The notes under the pieces are model-generated. The model had not been told where the DNA came from. It saw nothing but the letters and a program-made list of their open reading frames with translations, and did not search any database. From Nocardiopsis xinjiangensis YIM 90004 (GTDB lineage: Bacteria > Actinomycetota > Actinomycetes > Streptosporangiales > Streptosporangiaceae): DNA of 64,000 nucleotides. This document shows positions 16,986 through 25,561 of this stretch, piece after piece. Each line of letters starts with the position of its first letter. Within the stretch, counting starts at the first letter, position 1. Made by a program: the position numbers and the translations under genes. The stretch spans positions 58,599 through 122,598 of the forward strand of contig NZ_ANBE01000004.1 of assembly GCF_000341145.1 (NCBI RefSeq). The letters are read 5' to 3'.

Positions 16986-17004
16986 TTAGGTTAGCCTAAC
17001 CAAG
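16986..17004. promoter_or_regulatory. IdeR/DmdR iron box
   Basis: TTAGGTTAGCCTAACCAAG matches the actinobacterial iron-regulator consensus (TTAGGTTAGSCTAACCTAA) at 17 of 19 positions, with a perfect GGTTAGCCTAACC core. It sits just upstream of the siderophore-interacting protein gene, where Fe2+-bound repressor would block transcription. Confidence 0.88.
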
Positions 17005-17075
17005 TACACCGTAGGCGTTGAAAGGGCACCCGGCAAACCATCCCTCTCGTGTCACCGGGGCCGGGGCCGGGGCGT

Positions 17076-18104
17076 TCACACGGGGCCGTGCTCGGGGGAG
17101 CTCGGTTGGGTGAAGGCCGCGTGTGTGTGTCGGTCGCCGGGCGAAAGACCCGCGCGCAGGGCCGCTGTCCAGGCCGCTCCTCCGGCCGTGCACCCGGCTG
17201 TGACCACCGGTGCCTCGGGGGAGAGCTCGCGCACCAGCGCCGCGCGTACCGGCCCCGAGTGGGCCAGGACCCCGCCGGCCAGGACCACCGGGGTGCGCTC
17301 ACCGCTCTCGCGCACCGACCGCACCGAGCCGGCCAGGTGCTCGGCGGCCCGGGCCACGATGTGTGCGGCCGAGGCATCACCCTGTTCGCAGGCCCGGCTC
17401 ACCAGGGGTGCCAGCTCTGCCAGGTCGATGGGCGGTGCGGCCGTCAACGCCCGCGCCAGGGCGCGCGCACGCTCGCGCGGGGCCAGAGCCTCGCCTTCGG
17501 GCAGGGCGTGGGCCACCACCGCCCGGGTCAGGGGCCCCGCCTCGTGCCCGGCCATCAACTGCCGGGCGCCGGCGCGGGCGGCCCGGTGCCCGATCCAGAA
17601 CCCCGACCCTGCATCGCCCACCAGCCAGCCCAGGCCGTCGGCGACGCGGGTGCGCGCACGTTCCTGCATGCGGGCGGCGATCGCTCCGGTCCCGGCGATG
17701 AGTACCACCCCGTCCGGTTCGCAGGTGCCCGAGGCGAAGGCCACCTCGTCGTCGCCGGTGAAGACCGCATCGGCTTCCACTCCTGCCTGCCCCAGGGCGG
17801 TTTCCATGCGGGCGCGTACCGCTTCCTCGGCCAGGGCCGAGACCCCGGCCAGACCGACCGCGGTTGCCGCCAAGGCCTGGCGCGCTCCGGGGCCGGCCCG
17901 GTCCAAGGCCCCGGCCACGGCCTCGGTCATGCGTTGGGCCGCCGGCTCTACACCGTGGGAGTTGGGATTGGCGCCCTCGGAGAAGGCCTCGCCCAGGCGG
18001 TGGCCCGAGAGGGTGGCGACCAGGGCGCGGGTCCTGGTGCCGCCCGCGTCCACGCCCAGGACGAGTGGGCCGGAGGGGGAGGGGGAGGGGTGTGGGTTCG
18101 TCAC
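17076..18104 (-). CDS. BadF/BadG/BcrA/BcrD-type ATPase, N-acetylglucosamine kinase-like
   Basis: A 342-residue ASKHA-fold kinase. LVLGVDAGGTRTRALVA is the first phosphate loop, VFTGDDEVAFASG has the catalytic-site Asp region, and VLIAGTGAIAARM plus GWLVGDAGSGFWIG are the second phosphate and sugar motifs characteristic of GlcNAc kinases. VVLAGGVLAHSGPV contributes to adenosine binding. It likely phosphorylates an amino sugar recovered from cell wall or chitin, though the family also includes dehydratase activators; those carry Fe-S Cys residues not seen here. Start is GTG at 18104. It diverges from the acetyltransferase at 18351. Confidence 0.83.
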   Translation of the reverse strand: MTNPHPSPSPSGPLVLGVDAGGTRTRALVATLSGHRLGEAFSEGANPNSHGVEPAAQRMTEAVAGALDRAGPGARQALAATAVGLAGVSALAEEAVRARMETALGQAGVEADAVFTGDDEVAFASGTCEPDGVVLIAGTGAIAARMQERARTRVADGLGWLVGDAGSGFWIGHRAARAGARQLMAGHEAGPLTRAVVAHALPEGEALAPRERARALARALTAAPPIDLAELAPLVSRACEQGDASAAHIVARAAEHLAGSVRSVRESGERTPVVLAGGVLAHSGPVRAALVRELSPEAPVVTAGCTAGGAAWTAALRAGLSPGDRHTHAAFTQPSSPEHGPV

Positions 18105-18350
18105 AGGCCGGTGTCTTCCCCGGCACGGGCCCGTTATGCCTGACCGGTCCGGGCCCGGGCGGAAAAATCGGTGGCCGCCCCGGGACCCGACCTGGTTCCA
18201 TCGCTCCGTGGTCGCCTCCACGGGCCCGGTACCGTCGGGTGTTCCGACACCGCTCCACGCCGGCCGCCCCTGCTGTGGCACCGACCCTTGAGCACACCCC
18301 GCCCCCGTAGAGACGAGGAGGCCGGTGCCCGCGCGGGCACCGAAACCACC

Positions 18351-19613
18351 ATGCCCACACCCGAAACGGCCGGTCCCTGGACCGTGCGCGGCATCGACCG
18401 CGACGAACTCCCCGATGTGGCGGAGGTGGTGTTGGCCGCCATGATCGCCCCGGAATTGCCCGAGGAGGTCGGCGCACGATTGCGCCACTTCCCCGAACGC
18501 AACGGGTACGGCCGTATCCTGGCTGCCGTTGACGAACACGGCGCCATCGTGGGCAGCACCCGTTCCCACGCCTTCGACATGGCCCTGCCCGGTGGGGTGC
18601 GCCGCGTCGCCGGCGTCACCGGGGTGGGGGTCTGGCCCACGCGTCGGCGGCAAGGGGTGCTCAGCGCGCTGATGCGCCGCCAATTGGCCGACCTGAGGTC
18701 CACAGGTGAGCATTATGCCGCGTTGTGGGCCTCCGAGAGCGGGATCTACGGGCGTTACGGGTTCGGGCTCGCCGTCACCGAGGTCCAGGGCGCGATCGAT
18801 CTGCACCACGCGGGGCTACGCGCCGACGCGCCCAGGGACCCTGGTCTGTGGGTCGAGCTGGAACGTCCCGAGGCGGCCCGCGCCCCGGTGGAGGAGGTCT
18901 TCGGCCGAGTGGCCCGGACCCAGCTGGGCCGGTTCGCCCGGGACCAGGCGTGGTGGGACCGGCTCCTGAAGGATGATCCGGCCGAGCGCGGCGGCAAGGG
19001 ACCGCTGCGAGTCTCGGTGGTCCAGGGGGCCGACGGGCCGGTGGGCTATGCGCTGCACCGGGCCGAACGCCGTTGGTCCGTCCACGGTTCCAGGAGTGTG
19101 CTGCACGTGCAGGAGGCGGTGGCCCTCACCCCGGCCGCGCACACGGCCCTGTACGAGCACCTGTTCTCCTTCGACCTCATCACCCGGGTGGAGTTCGACT
19201 GGCTGGCTCAGGACGACCCGCTCGAGCACTTGGTCCTGGACCACCAGAGTCTGGAGACCACACTGGTGGACTCTCTGTGGGTCCGACTGGTGGACGTGCC
19301 TGCGGCGCTGTCCGAACGTACCTACGCGGTGCCCTTCGAAGCCGTCCTGGAGGTCACCGACCGCTACGCCCCCTGGAACGCGGGGACCTGGCACGTCAAG
19401 GGCGGGCCCGACGGCGCGCAAGTAGACACCACCGAGGCCGCCCCGGACGTGTCGCTGGACGTGTCCCATCTGGGCGCGGCCCACCTGGGGCAGCGCCCGC
19501 TCCTGGGCCCGTTGCGCGCGGGGTTGATCTCCGAGCACACCCCCGGCACGGTCACGCGCCTGGACACCGCCTTGTCGCGGTCCGATCCGGCAATCTGCGG
19601 TCTGATCTTCTGA
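18351..19613 (+). CDS. eis: Eis-like GNAT N-acetyltransferase
   Basis: A 420-residue protein with the three-part architecture of Eis (GNAT, second GNAT-like, SCP2-like C-terminal domain). VTGVGVWPTRRRQGVLSAL is the acetyl-CoA pyrophosphate loop, and SESGIYGRYGFGLA contains the conserved Tyr general acid and substrate loop. The chain ends in Phe (AICGLIF), whose carboxylate is part of the active site in Eis enzymes. These enzymes acetylate amines on aminoglycosides, capreomycin or proteins. ATG 18351 is the first start in family register, though no strong Shine-Dalgarno precedes it. Resistance relevance cannot be judged from sequence. Confidence 0.85.
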   Translation: MPTPETAGPWTVRGIDRDELPDVAEVVLAAMIAPELPEEVGARLRHFPERNGYGRILAAVDEHGAIVGSTRSHAFDMALPGGVRRVAGVTGVGVWPTRRRQGVLSALMRRQLADLRSTGEHYAALWASESGIYGRYGFGLAVTEVQGAIDLHHAGLRADAPRDPGLWVELERPEAARAPVEEVFGRVARTQLGRFARDQAWWDRLLKDDPAERGGKGPLRVSVVQGADGPVGYALHRAERRWSVHGSRSVLHVQEAVALTPAAHTALYEHLFSFDLITRVEFDWLAQDDPLEHLVLDHQSLETTLVDSLWVRLVDVPAALSERTYAVPFEAVLEVTDRYAPWNAGTWHVKGGPDGAQVDTTEAAPDVSLDVSHLGAAHLGQRPLLGPLRAGLISEHTPGTVTRLDTALSRSDPAICGLIF

Positions 19614-19667
19614 GTCGGACATCGATCCGGGGCCGGGCGCTTGTTCGCGCGATCGGCCCCCGGAGGG

Positions 19668-20716
19668 TCACCGCAACGCCGTGAGCAGGTGATCGACGTC
19701 CTGGTCGGTGTTGTACAGGTGGAAGGCCACGCGCATGCGCCCATTGCGTGAGGCCGTGGCGATACCGGCCTCGGCGACCCGGGTGGCGGCCCGCTCCGAG
19801 ACCGGTAGCGAGACGATCGCCGAGTCGGCCGGTTCCAGGTCCAGGGCGGTGCGCAACCGGTCGGCCAAGGCAACGTTGTGGGCGCCGATCACGGCCGGTC
19901 CGGTCTCCTCGATCACCCGCAGGCTCTGGGCCAGGGCCAGGGCCGCGCCCCAGACGGGGGCCTGGTCCAGACGGCGGGCGTCGGTGGCCGGCGGTGCGCC
20001 GGCACCGTAGAGGCTCTTCCAGGGGTGCTCGGCCGCGTACCAGGAGGGGGCCAGGGGTCGCAGCTGTGCCAGGGCCTCGCGGGTGCCGGTGAGCAGGGCG
20101 GTGCCGCGCGGGGCCAGCAGCCACTTGTAGGTGGAGCAGACGGTGTAGTCGATCGGCACCTGCGGCAGGGGCAGCCATCCGGCGGACTGGGTGGTGTCCA
20201 CCAGCAGGCGGGCCCCGTGCTCGCGGCAGGCCCGGGCCAGGTCCGCCAAGGGGGCCAGGGCGCCGTCGGAAGACTGCACGGCCGAGACGCTCACCAGTGC
20301 GGTGGCCGGGCCCACGTGTTCGGCCAGTTCGTGCAGGGGCGCGCCTCGTGCACGGTCAGGCCGGGGTGGCGGGAGAAGGGCTGCACGGCGGAGGCGAACT
20401 CGCGTTCGGGTGCGAGTACCCGGGCCCCTTGCGGCAGGGAGGCGGCGATGGTGCCCACGAGTTGGGACACGTGTGTGCTCAGGGCCACCTGGTCGGGTTC
20501 GACCCCGGTCAGGCGGGCGTAGGTGGCGCGGACTTCCTCGGTGGGGGCGTCCCCGTCGGCGGTCCGGAAGGTTCCGGTGGCCACGGCTTCGGTGTGTTCG
20601 TCCAGGACCTGTCGGGCGGCCCGGGGCAGCAGGCCGTGGGAAGCGGTGTCGAGGTAAGTGCCGCGCGGGGTGAAGTGGGCGCGGGCCCGGTGCAGAGCTG
20701 GGTGCATGGGCAGCAT
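19668..20716 (-). pseudogene. Class V aminotransferase-fold PLP enzyme, interrupted by a frameshift
   Basis: Two adjacent minus-strand frames together make one class V PLP enzyme of about 350 residues (isopenicillin-N epimerase/cysteine desulfurase-like). The N-terminal part (from ATG 20716) contains TYLDTASHGLLPRAARQ and ends in nonsense after VHEA. The C-terminal part resumes as PLHELAEHVGPATALVSVS and carries LLVDTTQSAGW and the PLP-Lys motif CSTYKWLLAPRG. The break is at about 20335-20350, in a GC-rich run, and corresponds to one missing base. It could be a true pseudogene or a sequencing error. It is followed upstream by a MarR gene on the same strand. Confidence 0.8.
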
Positions 20717-20775
20717 CGTCGCAAGCCTCGTGTGGGGGCTCAAGGTCCTGCCGTGGCCGGGGCGGGCCCCGGGGG

Positions 20776-21315
20776 TCAGCTGCGGAACTTGGCCTTGGCG
20801 TCGGTGGAGCCGGCCATGAGTTTGTTGAGCAGGCGTACCAGTTCGGTGCGTTCGTGCGGTTCCAGGGCTTCGGCCCAGGCGCTCTCGCGGCGGTTGTGGG
20901 CCCGGAACCCGCCGAGGATGGCTCCGTAGCCCTCTTCGGTCAGGCTCAGTTGCAGGGCGCGCCGGTCGTGGCTGGCGCGTTCGCGCACCACGAGACCGTC
21001 GCGTTCGAGGGTGTTGAGCAGCGCGGACAGAGCGGCCCGGCTCGTTCCGGAGATATCGGCGGTGGTCTTGGCCTCCATGGGCCCGGCGAGCCAGAGCGCG
21101 AAGATGACACGGAAGCCCGGCCAGGTGAGCCCGCGGGGTCGGTGGACGGTGGACTCCAGGTCGTAGATGACCATGCTGCTGGCCCGGCTCAGGGTCAGGG
21201 CCATGCGCATGGCGTCGGTGTCGACCGCGGGCAATTCCTGTCGGGCCTTGCGCACGGCGAAGTCCACGAATGACCAGAAGGTCAGTTCGTCCGGGGGAGC
21301 GCTCTCGTGGGTCAC
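20776..21315 (-). CDS. MarR family transcriptional regulator
   Basis: A 179-residue winged-helix regulator. The DNA-recognition region is KTTADISGTSRAALSALLNTLERDGLV and the wing ERASHDRRALQLSLTEEG is typical of MarR proteins. GTG start at 21315. It diverges from the five-gene homogentisate operon across 294 bp that contain a 14-bp palindrome, so it most likely represses that operon and responds to an aromatic acid or pathway intermediate; ligand identity is inference. Confidence 0.9.
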   Translation of the reverse strand: MTHESAPPDELTFWSFVDFAVRKARQELPAVDTDAMRMALTLSRASSMVIYDLESTVHRPRGLTWPGFRVIFALWLAGPMEAKTTADISGTSRAALSALLNTLERDGLVVRERASHDRRALQLSLTEEGYGAILGGFRAHNRRESAWAEALEPHERTELVRLLNKLMAGSTDAKAKFRS

Positions 21316-21547
21316 CGGTTCACCTTAAAGCCGCAAGGCTCTGTTGCCGGGGGGACGGTGCGGGCCGAGGGAGGCGGTTCGTGGCCGGGGTGGTGACGAG
21401 GGGTCCCCGTTCCTGCACCCATGTGCGGCCGGGGCGCGTCGCCGGCCCGAGTGTTCCGCCTTGCCTCGCTATTGTGTGATCTGTATCACGGAAGTACCTG
21501 GTCGGGCCTCTTGGTCGTGTGGCGTGGCCCACGTTACGGTCAGATTC

Positions 21548-21561
21548 ATCAAACATTTGAT
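21548..21561. promoter_or_regulatory. Palindromic operator, likely for the adjacent MarR protein
   Basis: ATCAAA-CA-TTTGAT is a perfect dyad with a two-base centre in the middle of the MarR/MBL divergent region, 49 bases before the first gene of the catabolic operon. Size and symmetry fit a MarR dimer site. Confidence 0.6.
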
Positions 21562-21609
21562 CATTTGGGTGGCGGCAGCCGCCCGCGACGAGTGAGAGGT
21601 CCTTCGACC

Positions 21610-22572
21610 ATGGCCACCAAGCCGTTCGCCTCCTCCGCCGACACCGACACCAAACAACAGAGCCTCGAAGTGCTCGCCGACGGCGTCTACGCGCTCACCG
21701 CCGAGGGCGACCCCAACATCGGTGCCATCGAGGGGGAGGACTTCCTGGTCGCCTTCGAGGCCCTGGCAACCCCTGTCGCCGCCCGCGAGTGGCTCACCGA
21801 ACTGCGCAAACACACCGACAAACCCATCCGCTACCTGGTCCTGTCCCACTACCACGCCGTGCGTGTGCTGGGCGCCAGCGCCTTCGACGCCGACATCGTC
21901 CTGGCCCACGAGAAGACCCACGACCTCATCCGCGAACGCGGCAAGGAGGACTGGGAGAGCGAGTTCGGACGCATGCCCCGCCTGGCCAAGGACGCCGACT
22001 CCGTACCCGGCCTGACCTGGCCCACCCAGACCTTCGCCGACCGCACCACCATCGACCTGGGGGGCGAGCGGGGCGAACTCGTCCTGCAGTACCTGGGCCG
22101 CGGCCACACCGAGGGCGACATCGTGGCCTGGCTGCCCCGACAGAAGATCCTCTTCGCCGGCGACCTCGTCGAGGCCCAGGCCGCCCTCTACACCGGCGAC
22201 GCCTTCCACCACGACTGGGCTGGGCACACCCTGGACCGCGTCAAGGCCCTGGGCGCGCAGATGCTCGTGGGCGGACGCGGGGCCGTCAGCCGCGGCCGCG
22301 CCGAGGTCGACGCCGCCATCGAACAGACCCGCAACTTCCTGAACGTGATGATCGACCGGGTCGGTGCCGTCCACGAGCGCGGCGGCACCCTCAAGGAAGC
22401 CTTCGACGCCACCCACGCGGCCCTGGTCGGCGACTACGGCCACTGGCCCATCTTCGAGCACTGCCTGCCCTTCGACGTCTCCCGGCTCTGGGACGAGTTC
22501 TCCGGCATCGAGCGGCCCGCCATCTGGACCGCCGAGCGCGACCGCCAGGTCTGGGAGCAGCTCCAGAGCTGA
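21610..22572 (+). CDS. Metallo-beta-lactamase-fold protein with degenerate metal site
   Basis: A 320-residue MBL-fold protein, first gene of the homogentisate operon. The HxHxDH motif of active members reads SHYHAVRVLGA, so the Asp and third His are replaced by Val and Arg. GRGHTEGDIVAWLP and LFAGDLVEAQ keep the next His and bridging Asp, but the last His-loop reads VGGRGAVSRG where PGHG is usual. A normal dinuclear Zn site is therefore unlikely; it may bind one metal or none. ATG 21610 is used because upstream sequence is not conserved-looking. Function in the pathway is unknown: hydrolysis of a CoA or lactone derivative would be a guess. Confidence 0.8.
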   Translation: MATKPFASSADTDTKQQSLEVLADGVYALTAEGDPNIGAIEGEDFLVAFEALATPVAAREWLTELRKHTDKPIRYLVLSHYHAVRVLGASAFDADIVLAHEKTHDLIRERGKEDWESEFGRMPRLAKDADSVPGLTWPTQTFADRTTIDLGGERGELVLQYLGRGHTEGDIVAWLPRQKILFAGDLVEAQAALYTGDAFHHDWAGHTLDRVKALGAQMLVGGRGAVSRGRAEVDAAIEQTRNFLNVMIDRVGAVHERGGTLKEAFDATHAALVGDYGHWPIFEHCLPFDVSRLWDEFSGIERPAIWTAERDRQVWEQLQS

Positions 22573-22630
22573 CCTGTCTTCAGCGTCCGTCCGCGCCCGT
22601 ACGGGGCGCCCCCGCCGAACGGAGCCCACC

Positions 22631-24322
22631 ATGGAACCCCCCGCTCCATCCACCGCCCCCCACACCACCGACCCCGTCCTGGTGCTGGGCGCAGGACCGG
22701 TCGGCCAGACGGCCGCCCTGCTGCTGGCCCGGCGCGGTCTCTCCGTCGTGGTCGTGGACGAACGCCCCGGCCGCGAGGCCGTGGGATCCAAAGCCATCTG
22801 CCAACAGCGCGACGTCCTGGACGTGTGGGAGTGGCTCGGCGCCGGCCGCATCGCCCGGGAAGGCCTGACCTGGGACACCGCCCGCACCTTCTATCGCGAC
22901 CACGAACTGTTCAGCCTGCGCCTGAGCGACCCCGGCGCCTCCCACCTGCCCCCGTTCGTCAACATCTCCCAGTCGCGCACCGAAGAGGTCCTGGACCCGC
23001 TCCTGGCACAGGCCGGGGTGCAAGTGCTGTGGAACCACGCCGTCACCGCCCTGGACCAGGACGGTGACGGCGTCGAGGTCACCTGCCGGGGCCCCCGGGG
23101 GCCGGTGCGCCTGCGCGGCTCCCACGCATTGTCCTGCCTGGGCGCACACGGCGGCGTGGTGCGCGAGGCACTGGGGGTCGGTTTCGAGGGCACCAGTTTC
23201 GACGACCGTTTCCTCATCTGCGACATCCGGGCCGACCTGGGGCGCTGGCAGCACGAACGCCGCTTCTACTTCGACCCCGAGTGGAACCCGGGACGGCAGG
23301 TACTCATCCATCCCTGCCCCGGCTCGGTCTACCGCATCGACTGGCAGGTCCCGGCCGACTTCGACCTGAAGGCCGAGGAGGAGGACGGACGCCTGGACGC
23401 ACGCATCCGCCAGATCATCGGCCAGGTCCCCTACGAGGTCGTCTGGCGCTCGGTCTACAGCTTCCACACCCGGGTTGCCGACCGCATGCGGGTGGGCCGG
23501 GTCCTGCTGCTGGGCGACAACGCCCACCTGGTGGCGCCCTTCGGCGCGCGCGGCCTCAACTCCGGGGTCTGCGACGCCGAGAACGCCGCCTGGAAGATCG
23601 CCTACGTGAAAGGCGGGTGGGGCGGGGAGAACCTGCTGGAGAGCTACCACACCGAACGCCACGCCGCCGCGCTGGAGAACGCCGACGTCACCAGCGCCAC
23701 CATGCGTTTCCTCGTGCCCGGCGACGAGGAGGAACAGCGGGTGCGCACCACCGTCCTGGAACGTGCGGTGACCGACCCCGCCTACCACCACCGGGTCGAT
23801 TCCGGACGCCTGGCCGAACCCTTCTGGTACACCGACTCCGGCCTGACCACCCCCTGCCCCGACCGGCCCTTCGGCGGCCGGCCCCCGCGCGGGCAGATGC
23901 CCACGCCCTGCCCCGGTGTACTGGTGCCCGACGTACCCGTGAGTACGGACCGGGGACCCGGACGGCTGCGCCCGCTGCTGCGCGAGGGCCTGACCCTCCT
24001 GCTGGGCCCCACCCCCGAAGGCACCACCGGGCAGCGTTTCACCGAGGTGGTACGCACCGCCGCCGAGCGGGCCACCTCCGCCCCCGTGGCCGCATACCGC
24101 ATCAGCGACCTGGACACCGACGGCGCCCTGGACCGTGCCTTGCAACCGCGCACCGGGCAGGTGTGGCTGGTGCGCCCCGACGCCCACATCGCCGCCGTGG
24201 TCCGGGGAACCGACCCAGCGGCCGTACACACCGCCGTGCGCACCGCTCTGGGAACGGTCCCCGTTCCGCCGCAGAGCTCCCCCGCCGAGGGCACCGCCGG
24301 TGCCCGCACCACCACCTCCTGA
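22631..24322 (+). CDS. FAD-dependent aromatic hydroxylase (MhpA/3-hydroxyphenylacetate hydroxylase-like)
   Basis: A 563-residue single-component flavin monooxygenase. VLVLGAGPVGQTAALLLARR is the N-terminal FAD fold, and LLLGDNAHLVAPFGARGLN followed by GVCDAENAAWKIAYV is the GD motif that binds FAD ribityl and closes the active site. A C-terminal thioredoxin-like segment is likely, as in phenol hydroxylase relatives. Sitting directly before homogentisate dioxygenase, it probably hydroxylates a hydroxyphenylacetate to homogentisate; 3-hydroxyphenylacetate 6-hydroxylase is the best guess, but an MhpA-type substrate cannot be excluded. It starts at the ATG 58 bases after the MBL gene. Confidence 0.82.
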   Translation: MEPPAPSTAPHTTDPVLVLGAGPVGQTAALLLARRGLSVVVVDERPGREAVGSKAICQQRDVLDVWEWLGAGRIAREGLTWDTARTFYRDHELFSLRLSDPGASHLPPFVNISQSRTEEVLDPLLAQAGVQVLWNHAVTALDQDGDGVEVTCRGPRGPVRLRGSHALSCLGAHGGVVREALGVGFEGTSFDDRFLICDIRADLGRWQHERRFYFDPEWNPGRQVLIHPCPGSVYRIDWQVPADFDLKAEEEDGRLDARIRQIIGQVPYEVVWRSVYSFHTRVADRMRVGRVLLLGDNAHLVAPFGARGLNSGVCDAENAAWKIAYVKGGWGGENLLESYHTERHAAALENADVTSATMRFLVPGDEEEQRVRTTVLERAVTDPAYHHRVDSGRLAEPFWYTDSGLTTPCPDRPFGGRPPRGQMPTPCPGVLVPDVPVSTDRGPGRLRPLLREGLTLLLGPTPEGTTGQRFTEVVRTAAERATSAPVAAYRISDLDTDGALDRALQPRTGQVWLVRPDAHIAAVVRGTDPAAVHTAVRTALGTVPVPPQSSPAEGTAGARTTTS

Positions 24323-24355
24323 AAAGCGCTCACGGCACGAGGAAGAAAGGCAACC

Positions 24356-25561
24356 ATGGCCTATTACCGCCAGGTCGGGAACGTGCCCCGGACCCGACAC
24401 ACCCAGCACCCCAACCCCGAGGGCGGGCTCTACTACGAGGAGCTCATGGGGGAGGAGGGCTTTTCCAGCGACTCCTCGCTGCTGTACCACAAGGCGATCC
24501 CCTCGGCCATCGCCGACGCCGCCCAGTGGCAGGTACCCGAGCAGACCCGCACCCCCAACGATCCGCTGATCCCGCGCCATCTGAAACTGCACGACCTCTT
24601 CTCCGGCCAGGAGTGGAAGTCGGCCGACGCCGTGCAGTCGCGGCGCCTGGTGCTGGGCAACGAGGACGTGCGCATCTCCTACGTGGCCGCCGGGGCGCCC
24701 TCGCAGCTGTACCGCAACGGCACCGGCGACGAATGCGTCTACATCGAGTCCGGCCGGGCCCGTGTGGAAACCGTCTTCGGGGTGCTGGAGGCCGGCCCCG
24801 GCGACTACGTCCTCCTCCCGCGGGCCACCACCCACCGGTGGGTGCCCACAGGCGAGGAGCCCCTGCGCGCCTACGCGATCGAGGCGAGCAGCCACATCGC
24901 CCCGCCCAAGCGCTACCTGTCGCGCTACGGCCAGTTCCTGGAGCACGCCCCCTACTGCGAACGCGACCTGCGCGGGCCCACCGAACCCCTCCTGGCCGAG
25001 GGCGAGATGGTCGATGTACTCATCAAGCACCGCGGCCAGGGCCCCGGCGGTATCGCAGGAACCCGCTACACCTACCCCACCCACCCCTTCGACGTCGTGG
25101 GCTGGGACGGGTGCCTGTACCCGTACGTGTTCAACGTCGAGGACTTCCAGCCCATCACCGGCAGGGTGCACCAGCCGCCGCCGGTCCACCAGGTCTTCGA
25201 GGGCCACAACTTCGTCATCTGCAACTTCGTGCCCCGCAAGGTCGATTACCACCCGGATGCGATCCCGGTGCCCTACTACCACTCCAACGTCGACTCCGAC
25301 GAGGTGATGTTCTACTGCGGCGGCGACTACTCGGCCCGCAAGGGTTCGGGTATCGGGCAGGGCTCGATCTCCCTGCACCCGGGAGGGCACTCCCACGGCC
25401 CCCAGCCCGGCGCCTACGAGCGCAGCATCGGAGCCGAGGCCTTCGACGAGCTCGCCGTCATGGTCGACACCTTCCGCCCGCTGGACCTGGGCGAGGGGGG
25501 CCGGGCCGTCGACGACGGGGCCTACGCATGGACCTGGGCCGGAGGGAACAAGAACCGATGA
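24356..25561 (+). CDS. hmgA: Homogentisate 1,2-dioxygenase
   Basis: A 401-residue cupin dioxygenase that opens the ring of homogentisate to maleylacetoacetate using Fe2+ and O2. YYHSNVDSDEVMFYCGG and ISLHPGGHSHGPQPGA hold the His-Glu-His iron ligands, and DVVGWDGCLYPYVFN is a strongly conserved family stretch. It is shorter than the human enzyme (445 residues), as in other actinobacteria. RBS AAGAAAGG lies upstream of ATG 24356, and its TGA overlaps the ATG of the next gene by four bases. Confidence 0.94.
   Translation: MAYYRQVGNVPRTRHTQHPNPEGGLYYEELMGEEGFSSDSSLLYHKAIPSAIADAAQWQVPEQTRTPNDPLIPRHLKLHDLFSGQEWKSADAVQSRRLVLGNEDVRISYVAAGAPSQLYRNGTGDECVYIESGRARVETVFGVLEAGPGDYVLLPRATTHRWVPTGEEPLRAYAIEASSHIAPPKRYLSRYGQFLEHAPYCERDLRGPTEPLLAEGEMVDVLIKHRGQGPGGIAGTRYTYPTHPFDVVGWDGCLYPYVFNVEDFQPITGRVHQPPPVHQVFEGHNFVICNFVPRKVDYHPDAIPVPYYHSNVDSDEVMFYCGGDYSARKGSGIGQGSISLHPGGHSHGPQPGAYERSIGAEAFDELAVMVDTFRPLDLGEGGRAVDDGAYAWTWAGGNKNR

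Noticed and set aside
21488..21500. CRP-like site around TGTATCACG before the catabolic operon
   Set aside because: Only one half resembles a CRP site and the other half is missing, so it is not listed as a feature.
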